This document shows positions 33,761-48,087 of a DNA stretch of 64,000 nucleotides, one piece after another. This DNA comes from Vitellaria paradoxa (Eukaryota > Streptophyta > Magnoliopsida > Ericales > Sapotaceae), in NCBI GenBank assembly GCA_019916065.1, contig CM034242.1:8304453-8368452 (forward strand), written 5' to 3'. The notes beneath the pieces are model-generated. The model ran no database searches, was not told the origin of the DNA, and was given only the letters and a program-made list of their open reading frames with translations. The translations under genes and the position numbers were made by a program. Within the stretch, counting starts at the first letter, position 1. Each line of letters opens with the position of its first letter.

Positions 33761-36700
33761 CTAGAATTCTAATGCTCCATCTTTATCAAGGAAAATCTCG
33801 GGATGGACCGCTGCTGACGCGAAATTTAGAGCCCTTCGGAGCTTCCTGGGGTCAAAATCTTCGACTTCAACCAAGAAATTCGAACTAACAGGACGATGAT
33901 CTGAGAGCCTTATCTCTGCTCTCCCGTAACAAAGCTGTTTTATGCCTTTCCCCAGCCATAGAATCCGATCACACCTGCATAATTTCTCAAGTATATGTCA
34001 ACCCACTGTAGTAGTCTAATAACAAAGACTCCACAAAGTTGAGTTTATGCTACAACCAACAAATAAAATTTGCAGGGATATATATATATATTTCGTGAAA
34101 TCAAGCCATTGTCATCTGACTCAGAACCAAAAATGTACAAAATCATTGTTGAATTATGAACCCACACAGAGGAGAAGGTGGTGGTTGGTTGTATTGTATT
34201 AGTACACTCACAAGACATCATCGTTGCAATGAATATTTTAAAAAAGGGGGGGGGGGTAAGGAAGAAAGCCTTAACTAGGCATTTTGATGCTTGGAACCAC
34301 ATGTATGTCAATTTTTTATCCTGCAAACTCTGTTGCCTCAATATATAGCAGCATTCCTAGTCTTGAGAAGTTGGAGAATATTGCACTTACCATGCAGGGG
34401 ATCTTTTCTTTTCCCCTTCTTTCGGGTCTTCACCTACGTATCTGTCCGAGTTAATTTCATACTTGTAAGTGGGCGGGAAGGCTATTAGTCCCTCCTTCCA
34501 TCCATCGAACACATGCCCGCCGCGGAGTTCTTTGATCAACTGCCACATCCACCCACACTTCCATTTGTCACTATCTTTTCAAAATTCAAGATTAATATGT
34601 GTTTATACAGCAAAGAGAAGGTGGTCTCAAGTTGTAATAAACAGGAAACACAAAACAAGGAAGAAAATGTTAGCTACCTAAAGTCTTGCCCTCTGCAATT
34701 TGATCATCATAAGTTGAACTATATCTACGAATGTGTGATTCGGGGAGTAAAATGGTCATGAGTATTAAAAGTAAGTTTTATCACCTACGCCCGTTTGGAA
34801 TGGGATGAAATGGAAAGAAATGAAAGGAGGGGAAAAAAAAAATTCTCCCATGTTTGTGAGTTTTATTAGGAGAGAAGAAAAGAAAAGGAAAGGAAAGAGA
34901 GTCTCAAAATCTAATTTCTTCGGTCCGTGGTTTTATCAGAAAGTAGAAAACTTTCAAGCAAAATGAGGTAAAATTATAGATTTAATGGTACGAGTCTCAC
35001 CTGGTCATTATCTAGAAGTTCATCCCATTGTTTTTGCGCCACAAGCTTTCTTACCTCTGTGTCCAACATACTGACACGATAATTCAAATCTCCAAACCAG
35101 AATATCTGGCTGTTTACACAAGTACTTGATCACAAATTCATGTTCAACACAAATTTTCAATATACATTAAACAAAAAGAAAGAACTAGAGCCCCCAGTTG
35201 GCTGATTGTCTCATTCTTATATCGGTCTCCTTTTCAAATTTAAATTGTCAAAATCTACAGTTGGTAATAGAGTAAAACTTCTAAAATATCTTAGTTCAAG
35301 CAAAGGTAACAAAACAACCCCATGTGATGTACATTCTGCAGTCATTTACTGTACTGATGCAATTTTTGAAAGGTTAAGTATTCATATTATTATTTAAATT
35401 GAATAAGCTTACTCATGTGATGGAATTGTCTGTGGTTGATCGCTATTGAGGGCAGATGAGAAGCAAGTACGTCTTAAAATCTCATGCACGTCGGAGTTGC
35501 GTCTCTGTTCATCCCCATACTTTTGGCCTGAGGTCAAATGAGAACAAACGAAGCATATCCGTGTTTGAAACAGAGACATGCTGACAGAAATAGAGCCCTG
35601 TATTAGAAACCATCTATCAGTTTGACATCCCGTAAATCCAATGAAAATATATTCATTTGATTGCATCTGTAATATTATAGGTTCTTTATGAAAATATCTA
35701 CAATCAGCTAACCGTTAGCCAACAAACTACAACACATCAAAAATACGAAGAGCAATACAACCTCACAGTCTAATGCATCACAATTTATTCATCATAGGCT
35801 GGTGGTTGCAGTGAAAGCAAGAATAAAATGTTTACTCTTCTCAAAGCCAAAGAAATTAAAAAAGGAAGAAGGGAAACACAGGTTCTCAATTTTAACAATC
35901 ACTGGGAAAAAAGTAGCCATGCCCAATAAGCTTGACAGATAGGATAAGTAGAAAAAAGATACTTTGTTACCCATGTAGCCCATAAGTCCAACTCCAACAA
36001 GGGAGACCTTTAAGTTGTTTACATGTCTCCTCAATCTTCTGCGCACCCAAATCGATACATATATCCCTATCATCTGCTTGCTGACGATTCGGACATACTT
36101 AGGACGTGACTTCACTCCATCCTTCACAAGTCCATTTTCATGTTGCACATCCGACATCTCTAGAAAGGAACCCTCTTCCTCATCGGAAAATGGGTCAGAG
36201 ACATCGGACAGAGAATCAAGATTGTCAGCTGTCTCTTGCTCATCCATCCCAATCAATCCAACATTTCCAGAGCTATGATGCGATCTTTTCAATCCAACAC
36301 CACTGGATGCAATGTTCAGAGGGCTGAAAACCAGAGGATTGTCCATTCTTCTAGAGCCAACTCTTGCAGAACTGCTTAGTACCCTCCGTAGTTTGAAACT
36401 AGAAGAGAGGAATTGAGGTACTGCATCCAAGGATTCTTCAGGCCAGTCCAATCTACTGTCACAGTCGATGCCATATATTCTCTTCAACTGGAGTTTCTTC
36501 CCAACACCAACAATTCCATTCAGTTTATGTAGGTCAGAGTCATTAGCATTAGCGGTGCTTGGAGCCCCTTCACCTAATATCTCAAACGTAGGATTGTCGA
36601 TCTCATCTGCAAGTGTATCTGCAGCAGAAGAAGTCCTTAATACTGGAGAAGGTGGGGCACTGTAACTTTTGTGTTTGGTTTTGCGTACCAAAGATGCGTT

Positions 36701-39041
36701 CAATGTTCTACGGATAATTTCTTCCCATTTTGGAATTGGCCTTCTAGTCTCAGCTCCCAGTACATTACCAGCATTTAAGGGGACCACCTCCTGGAAACTG
36801 TAAAAGGTTGATGAAACAAATTCAATGTAAATTAAAAACATCATAAAGATCACTATTCTGAGCAACCACATATTTCTTTGTGAGTTGCAGAACTATATTT
36901 GTTCTGTAAACATGTGATAACCAACACACACGAAAAAGCAGCAAAAGATTAAACTCCTACTGCAACATCAGCTGAACACATGTACACCAATGACAGTAGA
37001 TGATCAGTTCAAAGGAAAAGGGGCAAATTTCATTGCAAGTATACAACAATTTAGTTGAGATGTGTGAAACACAAGAAACATTATGCTAGACATAGATTTA
37101 ACATCCTTTGAAAGCACAAGTAACTAGTAATCTTCAATGACAAATCATGTTGCTTCCTATGATGTGGTTGTGTAACATCTTGCATCTTGAAACCAAATTA
37201 TTAACAGTATAAAAGTAGTGACGGCTAAAAATTTTGTGCTCCCCTTTTAGGTAAGTTTTAAGGATTGTAAGTAGAACAATAAAACGGGTTTCTCAGTTTG
37301 GCTGAATTATTCAATAGTCCTGATGCATTTAGAAGAATACTAAAGTATACAATGATTGTGGTATAAACATCATTTCCATTTCTTTTCCTATTTCTTCCCC
37401 TCCCTGTTTATTGTTAGGAAACTCATAACTTTGAATGGAAGTAGCAGTGGTATACTCACCCAAGAACGTAAACATCAGCTGGTTCTTTCATGCAAAGCCA
37501 CTCATCAATCTCTAGATCATCATATGGAAGTCTTCCAGCAACATTCCAAGTGCCTATTGTCACCCTGTACAAAAAGCAAGAGCCACACTACTACAGTGAA
37601 GAAATCCACAGAAGTTGGCTTTTTAGCAAAGAAGGCATAAACCGGATAGAATTCTTTTAGAATCGAACCTCACATCCTTTGTATTAATGTACTGAAGGCG
37701 CAAGGTTTCTGATTTTCCTCTCCTATGTCTTAATGCATATCCCTTTGATGGTGCATCTGAAAAAAATTATAAAAATAAAATAAAAAATAGAAGAGACCCC
37801 TATTGTCATATAGTCTTCAGTAGCCAAAAAGTACTGGGTCAACAAGAATATTTTTCACTTTTAATTAAGATAATCAGGAAAACCTAGCACATTAAATAGT
37901 ATCAGTTTGTTAATCAAATGTTAGTTCGACATGGCTTCTCTTTGAGGTTTAAAGATTAAGGAAACACATGATTGTCATGATCAATTACAGAAAAGCAATC
38001 AGAATGTTAAGAACTTCACCATAATTTTGTTATGAAAAAATTAAGAGGGATGAAACATTTCAGCAACTTTAGTTCATTTAAAACACAAGGCAACAGACCA
38101 CCAAATCTTCTTAGTGATAGAATTAAAAATATTTAATATAAGCAGTCTCAAGCTGGAAATTTCCATAAATTGAGTTGGCATCATTTTGAAAGAACAAAGC
38201 CAATCAAATTGTGATTATAGATATATTGCCTGACGTTTGAGTTGCACATTGTTACGTGCACAATCTTTGGATAAAAAAAAAATAAAAGAAATAGAATTTG
38301 GATAGGGCTAAGAGAGAAAAAGATTGAAAAAAAGATTGAAAGAAATTCACTTCGAGGCGTGGGAATTTGAGGTGAATCTTTTAAAATTTATCTCTCCCTT
38401 TTCATTAAAAACTAAGAAATATATATATATATATATATATATATTCTGCAGTGAAAACTTAATCACTATCCTTCAAAATAGCAACTAACCCCAACTAATT
38501 ATTATCCTGTAATCACTCCACTATGCCTACCACCACTCAACTACTAAATCAACAAATAAAAATTATCTAAATAACAAAAACAAACATTATCTAAATAATT
38601 TAAAAATTACAGATATGACACACATAGAGATTGGTTCCCTTGTGTTCTGCAGCCGTGATCCTCACCCGCATGCATTCTGGCATCTTCAAGCAAGTCAGCT
38701 GGGCAGAAATTGAAACAGAGAAATCATTCAAGCAGTGAAAGTGCAAGAGAATGAATTTCCCATGTTAATATCATAATATGTGAAATGAAATCCGTACGGA
38801 CCGTACCATCATCCTCACTCTCAGTTTCAGTTTCGGTGTCAACTTCGTCTTCACTGAAATCATACACCTTGGGCTTGATATTTAGCCATTTCTTCATCAC
38901 AATAGAAGGCCAGAAGGGCTACACAGTAAGAGAAATCCAAGAACATTTATCGACAACTCAGACTGACAAAAACAACACATCAAACAAGGAATGGCTTGTA
39001 TCCAAGCATACCTCGGAACGCTTTCCCCTTCTAGTTTTCAT
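33761..39041 (-). CDS. IP5P2: Type I inositol polyphosphate 5-phosphatase
   Basis: Ten exons on the minus strand: 39012-39041, 38807-38918, 38666-38698 (33-nt micro-exon), 37669-37756, 37460-37564, 35963-36797, 35413-35597, 35001-35109, 34391-34539 and 33761-33974, joining in phase to 619 aa. The enzyme removes the 5-phosphate from inositol phosphates and phosphoinositides, damping Ins(1,4,5)P3 and PtdIns(4,5)P2 signalling. Seen motifs: IGTWNVAGR near residue 90, [15 protein letters not shown] near 124, GYMGNK at 396-401, FGDLNYR at 468-474, PAWCDRILW at 547-555 and SDHRPV at 573-578, covering the metal-binding and catalytic signature. Exon 6 encodes a long Ser-rich insertion between QEVVPL and [10 protein letters not shown], usual for plant type I enzymes. 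The start MKTRRGKR followed by [20 protein letters not shown] points to the IP5P1/IP5P2 clade; the exact paralogue is uncertain. Confidence 0.92.
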
Positions 39042-40828
39042 TGTCCAGCGATAAACAAAAGAAAAAAAAAATATGCGAAACAAGCTCAGAAAGCACAACA
39101 GAAAATACAAAGTTTGTCCTTAATTATGCAAGCATTCGCACGGGTATATATATATATATATATTACATATTTTCTGGTGCTCCTGAAGTTTTAACATACT
39201 AAATAAGAGGCTGTTAGGAGCATTGCACGTCAAGATGGTCTATTGGCAGGTTTGTTTGATGCTAAATACAAAGAAACTACATACTTGAAAACAAATGGGA
39301 AGGACAGAAAAAGTAATGGTCAGGAGGCTTGAGAGACATCCACAGCCTCAACTTGCAAAACCAATACCCAATAGGCCTCTCCCGTCGGCCTGTTCTCATT
39401 GAAATATTAGGCATGGTATTGTTGAAAATTCAAATAAACCCAAAAAAAGAAAAAAGAAAAAGAGCGAAAAGAAAGAAAAGGAAAAACTTCAATCAGAGTA
39501 AAATGTCTCTTTCAGCTATGACTAAGATTTTAATTGATGCTACCACACACACAACTTTCAACAAGGTGATTCGAATTAGAAAAAATATATATATATTTAT
39601 ATATATGTATATATACGTGTATATATATAGTTCAACTGCAGATTGCTAGAGTAAGCATGAGAACGAAAAAACAAATACAATATCCACCCAAAACGAATTA
39701 TTGACAAAGAAGCAAGTGGGGGAAGATGAAAAACAGCGTTGAATGAGCTAGTAATCTTGGCTCCTTACACCAAAACTCCGAAATCAACATGACCCACTAC
39801 CAATCTATACGTGAATTTAGAAAGTCAGGCCATAGTAATAAATAATTAGCCAAACCCAAATAATGATTAAGAGCAGCAACAAGCAAGTACATAGTAAGAC
39901 ACCGCCCAAAACAAAAAGATATTATTAATTGTTAGCACCATCCCAGATTCACAGCCAAGAGTTGCAAGTAATCTGGTCGGGCACTAATAATTAATACTTG
40001 ATTCGAAACTATAATATTCAAGCTTAGGTCAACTGGGTCGTTAAATAGTAAAACCAAACAAGATTGCATATAGCACAGTTAATTGTCCATTCCTGGTAAG
40101 ATAAGAATATAAAAATACGAATTATTTAAGAGAAATTATTTAAATATAAATTTTATTGTGAATTTCAGTAGTTTAATAGAATAAATTTATAAATTAAGAT
40201 GGAATTTAAATTACCGTAAATAAGTAGTTATTTAGAATTTTTTTTAACAGTGGTTTTATTAATTTAATAAATAGTGATATTAATATTTTAGTTTATAAAT
40301 TTAGGGTGCGTTTAGTAACTTAATTGTTAGCAAAAAAAAAATTACCAAAAAATTACTTTTTAGTGTTTGACAAAATACCAAATTTGTCACTTTTTTACTC
40401 AATTATAAAAAATTATCAAAAATTGTTAAAAATTATTAAATATTATCAAAAATTATACCAAACAGTTAAAATTGTAAAAAATTACTAAAAATTTAATATT
40501 TTTAGCAAAAAAACAAAGATATATGGAAATTGTTAAAATTTAAACTTCTAAAGGATGATACAGGAAGACTCCAAAGGCACAATATACCAAATGTATACAC
40601 TAAAAGACATCGTGGTGGTTCTTTGTCACATTCATTGTCATCTCATCAATCAGCAAAAGGCATCCAAACCCCACAGAATTCACCTACGAGGCTACGACGA
40701 ATCCAGAATGAAAAGGCCCTCTCAGAACTAGGAATTTCAATGCGAAAATTATGAATTCATAGTCAATTTATCTTCCGCGTTTGGACCACCACACTCTCAT
40801 ATATAACGAGATACGCTAAGCAAGTGTT

Positions 40829-40867
<39 letters not shown>

Positions 40868-41140
40868 TGAGGGATGATGGAGGAGCAGAGTAGGTCTGGG
40901 AGAAGTAGTAAGGTGAGACGTCAAAGAAATAGACGAAAGTGACATCCACTTACCGACCCTTGCCAAGGCGACGAAATTGGCGACGTCTCTGGGGGGCGAA
41001 CCAATTGGAATATATATATACACACACAAACATATTAATGGCGAGGAGCTCTTTCTCAGGGCTGTTGCTTTCTGATATTTTCCCGCCACTTTTTCTTTTT
41101 CTTTTTCTACTAACGACCTCCCTTGTTCAATTCAATGACG
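39042..41140 (-). promoter_or_regulatory. Upstream region of the 5-phosphatase gene
   Basis: A minus-strand 5' splice site (GGTCG|GTAAGT, junction at 40953/40954) in a GC-richer patch at 40900-41100 suggests a 5' UTR exon and a leader intron of nearly 2 kb, with a possible acceptor (TTTCTGAG) about 50 bp before the ATG. A (GA)n tract at 40846-40868 and (TA)n tracts near 39146-39160 and 40830-40842 are present. About 40310-40500 looks like an old MITE (GGGTGCGTTTAGTAACTT opening). A 74-codon Ser/Arg-rich frame at 40530-40754 may be a gene fragment. Confidence 0.35.
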
Positions 41141-42489
41141 CGTAACGTTATCAATAATATTTTATTCTTTTATTTATAAAATAAAAAATATATAAAAAAA
41201 TAAAAACATCAACATATAAATTAACAAAATTTTACACTAATATTTTAATTTCTCAACATATAAAGTGCATGAGATTAATAAAAATATCATTGTAATTGTA
41301 ATTGTAAATCTAATAAAAGCATATCAAGAAATTTACCTACCTCCACTTCAATCCCAAATCTTATGATTTTTTTTAGTTTTTGCCCCCACTCTTATCTAAT
41401 TAGGGTAGTATTAAATCGAATTTTTCATTTTATTCATTCTATTATCATTCTTAGGGTGAGATAAGTCCTTCAACAAGATACCGATTAATAGTCACACAGT
41501 AATACAAAGATAAAGGAATAGGCTTACTTAACAAGGTGGAGATGACAAAGAGCCCAGCGCCATTGCTATTCATATTTTGAACTAAGAAATACCTTCTATT
41601 TCCCTATCTTCATTTCTTTTTACTCTATTCTTTTTTAGGGTCAAAAGTCGTGAATTTATTTATTAATTTTTGTTTTGCATCATGTTTAAATTTTAAATTT
41701 ATTGAAGAAAAAAATTTATAAAAATAAACTAAAAGCATTTAATTTTATTCATTTTATTGAGAAAAAAATTAAATCAATATTTTACTTAATTATTTCACAA
41801 AAAATGAATATTTATAGATAATTATATGAATCCCATTATATATATATATATTTAAAAAAAAAAACTACATGTACCTCATCTCAACATTTGATTTAAGTTT
41901 AGGTAAATTAAAAGTTGTTTAAACATTGTAATGGCACTCCTAATTTTACAAATATTATTAACACTAAACTTCATAAAACAATGTCTTGTTTGATTTTAAA
42001 CAAAAAAAAAAAAAAAAAAAAAATTGACAACCAAAATATTTACGTATTACATCTTCTTTACCCACCATTAAATATAAAAAAATGTATAAAAATAAGTTTT
42101 GTAACTCATTCTAAATAAGTCATTAAAATCTAGAATTTCAACGACATCATATTATTGAAATGTTTTCAACGTTTTTTGACTGTTTTGTAAATACTAGAAA
42201 CTAGGGAGTACCAATAAGATAATTATCTAAAAATTCATATAGTATTACCGATTTGTTTGATAACTAAAATACAATTTCGATACCATTTATAAAGCAAATT
42301 GTGTTATTATAATACCATTTATAAAAGAAATCATGCTATTATAATATTCAACTAGTATGAGATGTATCAATATTATACCAAATATTTAGGAGATAGTGTT
42401 ATAATTTATCCTTTTTTACTTGACAAATGTTTCGTCTAAATATAAAATAAAATGTAGGCCTCGTTCCCTCCCCTTTCCTTTCTCATACA
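41141..42489. other. AT-rich intergenic sequence
   Basis: A-runs (42001-42021), (TA)n near 41839-41852 and general A/T richness. No exon or intact element is visible before the pararetroviral homology begins. Confidence 0.5.
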
Positions 42490-42510
42490 TTAGTCATCAA
42501 TTTTGAAGAT

Positions 42511-43406
42511 TTGTTTACTTGGCCCTTTCACAATTTGGAAGTTGGAACTATTGAATTAAAATTTAATAGTTCAATATATTCATGCATTTTTAATCAACGG
42601 TCCAAATACATTCACACATTCAAAAAAGTGTATGCATATCATTTTATTAGAAAACATCAAAAAAAATATTCATATATACATTTTGGACTAGTTCAAGTAA
42701 CTATCCAACCATTAACTAGAAGCGGATTAAACACATCAATTCTACTCTGTCTTAGGGATCAAAGACATCGTAGATTCTAGGACTCTTTACTATGAGTTAT
42801 TGAAACTAGCTTATATAATGGTCCAATATATTTTAATTATTTTTCAAATTATCCAGTTTCTTTACATGATATTGGAATATTAAATTCTCTTGTTCTTAAA
42901 ATATAAACATCAAGATATGATATGGAATCTGGAAATATTTCTTTTGCTGTAATTTATAAAATCCATTATAAAACTAAGACCACTATCATGGATCCTTTAG
43001 TTAAAAACATTAGCCATAAAGGAGAGATAATATTTTTCCAAACTCAAAGAGAAAATTCTAATTTAATAGTCCCACAAACCATACTTTGAAGTGATATCAA
43101 TCTCCCAGTAGAATGGAAATTAGAAGATCAAATACCCACTCCAAAAATAGAGAATAAAAAACTCCAACAAATTGAAGAACTCCCAAATGGATCTATTAAA
43201 CTTAAATTTTTATCTACAAAACTTTCCAATTTACAAATTAAAGGAGAAGAAGAAACACCTTTTCAAACAAGAAATTTTAAATCATCCCATCAACCTCCAA
43301 GATCTTCTTGCTACTCTATTCCAACATCAAGCAACTATGAACCTCTAAAGCTCAATAGGGATAGAAATAGTCAACCATACCTCAACCTATTTACACAGAT
43401 CAAATA
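42511..43406 (+). pseudogene. Movement protein-like region, broken
   Basis: From 42511 a frame without an ATG start encodes a stretch resembling the core of caulimovirid cell-to-cell movement proteins (FGLVQVTIQPLTRSGLN and what follows). It is interrupted by in-frame stops at about 42778 and several later points, and similarity continues in the same direction to about 43400. The N-terminal part upstream of 42511 was not found, so the copy is probably truncated there. Confidence 0.55.
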
Positions 43407-43852
43407 AATCAATAAGAAAAAGATGATGAATATAAATCTTCAGAACATATGTCCCCAACTCAATCTCAAATGCAAGATGATCCTCAAATATTTGTCATAG
43501 ATAGAGAATTTATTATGGACAAAAGTATATTAAAAAAGATTTTGAATCATCTTAAAACACTCAAAAAAGAGAATGGTTTTTATCAAACTTTGATGAAATT
43601 GATAGGATACCAATAAGAGAAAATTTTTATAAACATGTTCAGAATTATAAAACTCATCTTAGATTTTTTGATTGGTTTGAAGATTATGCCGCCAATAAAT
43701 CTTTAAAATATCCTTTTATTAAAAAAATAAATGTTACTCAAAAACCCCAACAGTCGAACACACCAGAAGGTATTAAACAATCTACTCATCCACCTCATGA
43801 AGAAATATATATATTCAATATAGAAATACAACCATTAAGGCTTCACCTTATA

Positions 43853-45363
43853 AAATGAAATCTCTAGCAGAAACTAATATAACGTCTAGAGATATACAAA
43901 AAATTATAGAACAAAATAACTTTATAAATCAAAACCTTAAAACAATTAGTGTTCAATTAAATAGAATTGAGAATAATTTACAGTAATCAGAACCTGAAAT
44001 AAGTCAAAGTTCATATCAAAAATCTCTATTTATTCCTCATAAAATTCCTAAGAAAATTAATACTCCATTAAAAGACAAAGATTTAATACAAGATATTGAT
44101 AATAAGATTAAAAAATTACAAAACGTATTAACATTCATGGTTGCTCTTAAAACACCTTCTCCATCATTAAAAGCCATCCATACATTATCACAATTATCTG
44201 AAACAGAAGTTGAAGAAATATTAGAAACTTTTACCCCTCAAGATCAAACAATCAATATGGCCAAATGGAATTATAATAAACATAATACAAGACAAATAAA
44301 AAATTATTATCCGAGACCATCTTTCCTAGATCAACAATATGAAGAATTAGTTGAACCAATTCAATTTTTCAAAGGTACTGGAATTTATATATGAAATTTA
44401 GATGGACTAACAGAATATCAAAAAATTAACAAACTGCAAGAAATGACAATGGTTGCAAGTGTTTATAAAATAAAAAAATAATGTTCTGATAAAGCCGTAG
44501 CAGAAATTCTTATATCAGGATTTTCTGGAAGACTTAAAACTTGGTGGAATAATTATCTTACTGAATCAGAAAAAGATAATATATTAAATGCCATTAAAAC
44601 TGATGAATTTAATGAACCAATAAAAGTTGAAGATGAAGATGATAATCCAACAATAATAGAAGATGCTGTCAATACTCTAATATTTTCTATTGTTAAATAT
44701 TTTATAGGAAATACATCAAAAATTGAGGAAAGATCTTCAATAATCTTAACAAACCTAAAATGTCCAAAATTACAAGATTATCATTGGTATGAAGAAACAT
44801 TTTTAACAAAACATGGAATGAGAGATGATCAACGTCTCCCGTTCTGGAAAGAAAAATTTATAAATGGATTACCAAGATTATTTGCTGAAAAAGTAAAAAC
44901 TAGATTAAGAGAACAAAATGAAGGCATAATGCCTTATGAACATTTAACATTTCTAGGTATATCAGATACCATAAAAGATATAGCATTTGAAATCTGTACT
45001 AATTTCCAATTAAACCAAAGACTACAAAGAGAATTAACACAATCACATAAAGAGTTAGGCACATTTTGTGAACAATGTGGATTAACTAAACAAAACTTTC
45101 CTCCATCAAGAAAACATAAAAAACTAATACCCAAATCTTATTATAAAAAGAAAAGACAACCTAGTCAAGATAATTTTTACAAAAAATCATATAAAAATAA
45201 ACCACACCAATTTCAACATAAGAAAAAATCGAAGAAACCTATTAATAATCAGAAAATACCTCCAACATGTTATAAATATGAAAATATAGGACATTATAAA
45301 AATAATTACTCATTAAAAGGTAAAATAAATTCCTTAGATATTGATAAACACCTCAAAAAATAA
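43853..45363 (+). pseudogene. Capsid (gag-like) region with degenerate zinc knuckle
   Basis: Interrupted frames (stops near 43984, 44392 and 44479) lead into a 181-codon open stretch at 44818-45363. Its order is a helical capsid-like part (FWKEKFINGLP), a Lys-rich basic stretch, then a zinc-knuckle remnant CYKYENIGHYKNNY near 45270-45311. There the second and last Cys of the C-x2-C-x4-H-x4-C pattern are Tyr, so metal binding is lost. This arrangement is usual for caulimovirid coat proteins. It ends in TAA at 45361. Confidence 0.65.
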
Positions 45364-45372
45364 TTAGAAATA

Positions 45373-45906
45373 TTGATATTAAATAATTCTGAATCAGAAC
45401 AGGAAAAATCAAATTCTCAAGATGATTTTGAAATAGATAATATTATATCATCAACCGAATCTAATATAAAAACATCCGAAGATTCATCTAGTCGTATAAC
45501 TATTAAACAAAACTGTCATTGTAATGTTATTACTAGAGAACAAGAACTAATTATGGATATGATTGAAGATATAGAAGATCCTCATTTAAAAAGAAATTAT
45601 TTATTAAAATTAAAAGAAAACCTTCAACAAACTAAAAAGAATAGAGAAAATGTTATAGAAAATTGTTATAACCTTGATTCAATATTAAAAAAGACTAAAC
45701 AACCTCAAAAATCACAAAAAATTCCAATAGAAAACATTAAACTTGAAATAAAAGAAATCAAAAAAGAGATTAAAACTCTAAAACATGAATTAGGAATATC
45801 AAAATCAGAAATTCAAGAATTAACAAACCAAGTATTAATTCTAAAAAATCAAAATCCTAATAATATTATAGCTTCAACCTCTAATCAACAAACTCTCTTG
45901 ACTTAA
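45373..45906 (+). pseudogene. Acidic and coiled-coil spacer of the pararetroviral polyprotein
   Basis: 177 codons open in the same frame class, beginning Ser/Glu/Asp-rich and ending in a Lys/Glu heptad-like coiled coil (EIKKEIKTLKHELGISKSE). It lies between capsid and protease. It has no independent start of note and is best read as part of the original polyprotein. Confidence 0.55.
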
Positions 45907-45939
45907 GATAAAGAGTATTAAAAAAATGATATTTTCATA

Positions 45940-47870
45940 TTAACCTAAATATCCTATCAAAAATGGAATGTGAAATTAAAAATTGTAATAAATAAAGAAT
46001 ATACTATAAATACTACTGCACTTTTTGACTCTGATGCTAATCTTAACTGCATACAAGAATGATTAGTACCCATAACATATTTTGAACCAACAAAAGAAAG
46101 ACTGTCATCTGCTAATAGTATGTCATTAAAAGTCAAATATAAATTAACAAAAGCTCATGTATATAATCAAAATATTTGTATAAAGACTCCATTTATCCTA
46201 GTAAAAGATTTAAATAGAGAAGTAATATTATGAACACCCTTCTTAAATCTTATTCAACCTATGACGATATCCCCTAAAGGAATTTCTACAAATATATTTG
46301 ATCAAGAAATAATATTTGAATTTCTTAGTCCTCCAAATATCAAAGATTTGAATATTCTAAAAGATATAGTTATAGACAAAATCCAAATAAATAATATTTC
46401 AAAAATCATATCAAAAGAAAAACGTTTAATGCTCGTAAAACAAGAAAATGTATGTCAAATGCAATTAGCAATTGAAAATTTTAAAAATAAAATAATTAAA
46501 GAAGTTTCTTCTACTATTCCAAATGCATTTTGGAATAGGAAAAGTCACATAGTCACCCTTCCTTATATTAAAGACTTTCCAGAATCAAAGATCGAAACAA
46601 AAGCTAGACCTATCCAAATGAATCAAGAACTCTTGGATTATTGCAAAAAGGAAATTCAAGTTTTATTAGACAAAAAACTAATAATACTATCCAAATCTCC
46701 CTGGAGTTGTGCTGCTTTTTATGTAAATAAAAATGCTGAAATAGAAAGAGGAACTCCAAGGTTAGTAATAAATTACAAACCTTTGAATGATGTTTTACAG
46801 TGGATAAGGTATCCAATTCCTAACAAGTAAGATCTCATTCAAAGGCTTGTACATGCTAAAATATACTCAAATTTTGACTTAAAATCTGGATTTTGACAAA
46901 TCCAGATCTCTAAATCAGATAAATATAAAACAGCATTCACTATCCCCTTTGGACAATACGAATGGAATGTCATGCCATTTGGACTAAAAAATGCTCCAAG
47001 TGAATTCCAAAAAATTATGAATGATATTTTTAATCCATATTTTGATTTTTCAATAGTATACATTGATGATATATTAATCTTCTCAAATAGTATTCAATCT
47101 CATTGGAAGCATTTAAACACTTTCCTTTATATTATAAAGAAAAATGGTTTAGTACTTTCTCCATCAAAAATTAATCTCTTTCAAACAAGGATAAGATTTC
47201 TTGAACATTACATTGATCAAGGAACAATTACTCCCATTGAAAGAGCTTTAGAATTTGCAAGTAAATTTCCTAATGAAATTAAAGATAAAAAATAACTTTA
47301 GAGGTTTTTAGGGAGCCTCAATTATATTTCATATTATTATCAAAAACTTAGTATTATTGCTGCTCCATTAAAAGAAAGACTCAAGAAAAATCCTCTTCCA
47401 TGGTTTTCTCAACATACCCTAATTATCAAATAACTTAAGCAACACCTTAAGTCTTTTCAATGTTTGCATATAGCAAATCTCCAAGCATATAAAATAGTTG
47501 AAACAAATACATCAGAACTAGGATATGGTGGTATTTTAAAACAACGTCTTCTTGGTCATCATCAAGAACAATTAGTCCGATTTACATCAGGAACATGGAC
47601 AAATGCCCAAAGGAATTGTAGCACTATTAAAAAGAAAATTTTATCTATTGTATTGTGCATTCAAAAATTTCAAAGTGATTTATTAAATCAAGAATTTTTA
47701 ATCAGAATTGATTGCAAAGCTGCTAAGCATGTTTTTCAAAAAGATGTTCAAAATATTGCATCAAAACAAATTTTTACAAGATGACAAGCTATTTTATCAG
47801 TTTTGATTATAAAATTGAATACATCAAAGAAGAAGCAAATTCCATCCCTGATTTCCTTACCCATAAATTT
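45940..47870 (+). pseudogene. Protease, reverse transcriptase and RNase H region, broken
   Basis: The protease remnant near 46020-46040 reads LFDSDANLNC, lacking the Gly of the D-S/T-G active-site motif. The reverse transcriptase spans about 46480-47290, with PFGLKNAPSEFQ and the catalytic YIDD at 47059-47070 intact but with in-frame stops at 46828 and 46897. RNase H (47464-47785) has a degenerate first catalytic motif (ETNTSELGYGG) and retains RIDCKAAKHVF, then shifts frame near 47785. No integrase follows. Sequence similarity is to Caulimoviridae and related Pol proteins. Confidence 0.8.
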
Positions 47871-48087
47871 TTGCAGGGAAACCATGCCTCCTAAATCTAT
47901 TAAACCATCTTCATCAACCCAACAACCAATAACAAAAGAATCATATGCCATGATACCTATTAAATCATCTTCTAGTTAAACCACACCCTTACCAACTACC
48001 ATTCCAAGGGTTCTTCCCTTATCTCCCAGTGATTGGTATATCCAGTTACTTGAAGAAGAAAAACAACAATAACAGATATTAAACCAA

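Noticed and set aside
36798..36871. A hydrophobic N-terminal extension ([17 protein letters not shown]) in front of the 5-phosphatase large exon
   Set aside because: It is intron read-through; an acceptor at 36798 and the upstream exon at 37460-37564 give a continuous conserved protein.
41038..41145. Small plus-strand ORF starting MARSSFSGLLL with a hydrophobic stretch
   Set aside because: It lies in the likely promoter or leader of the minus-strand 5-phosphatase gene and has no supporting context.
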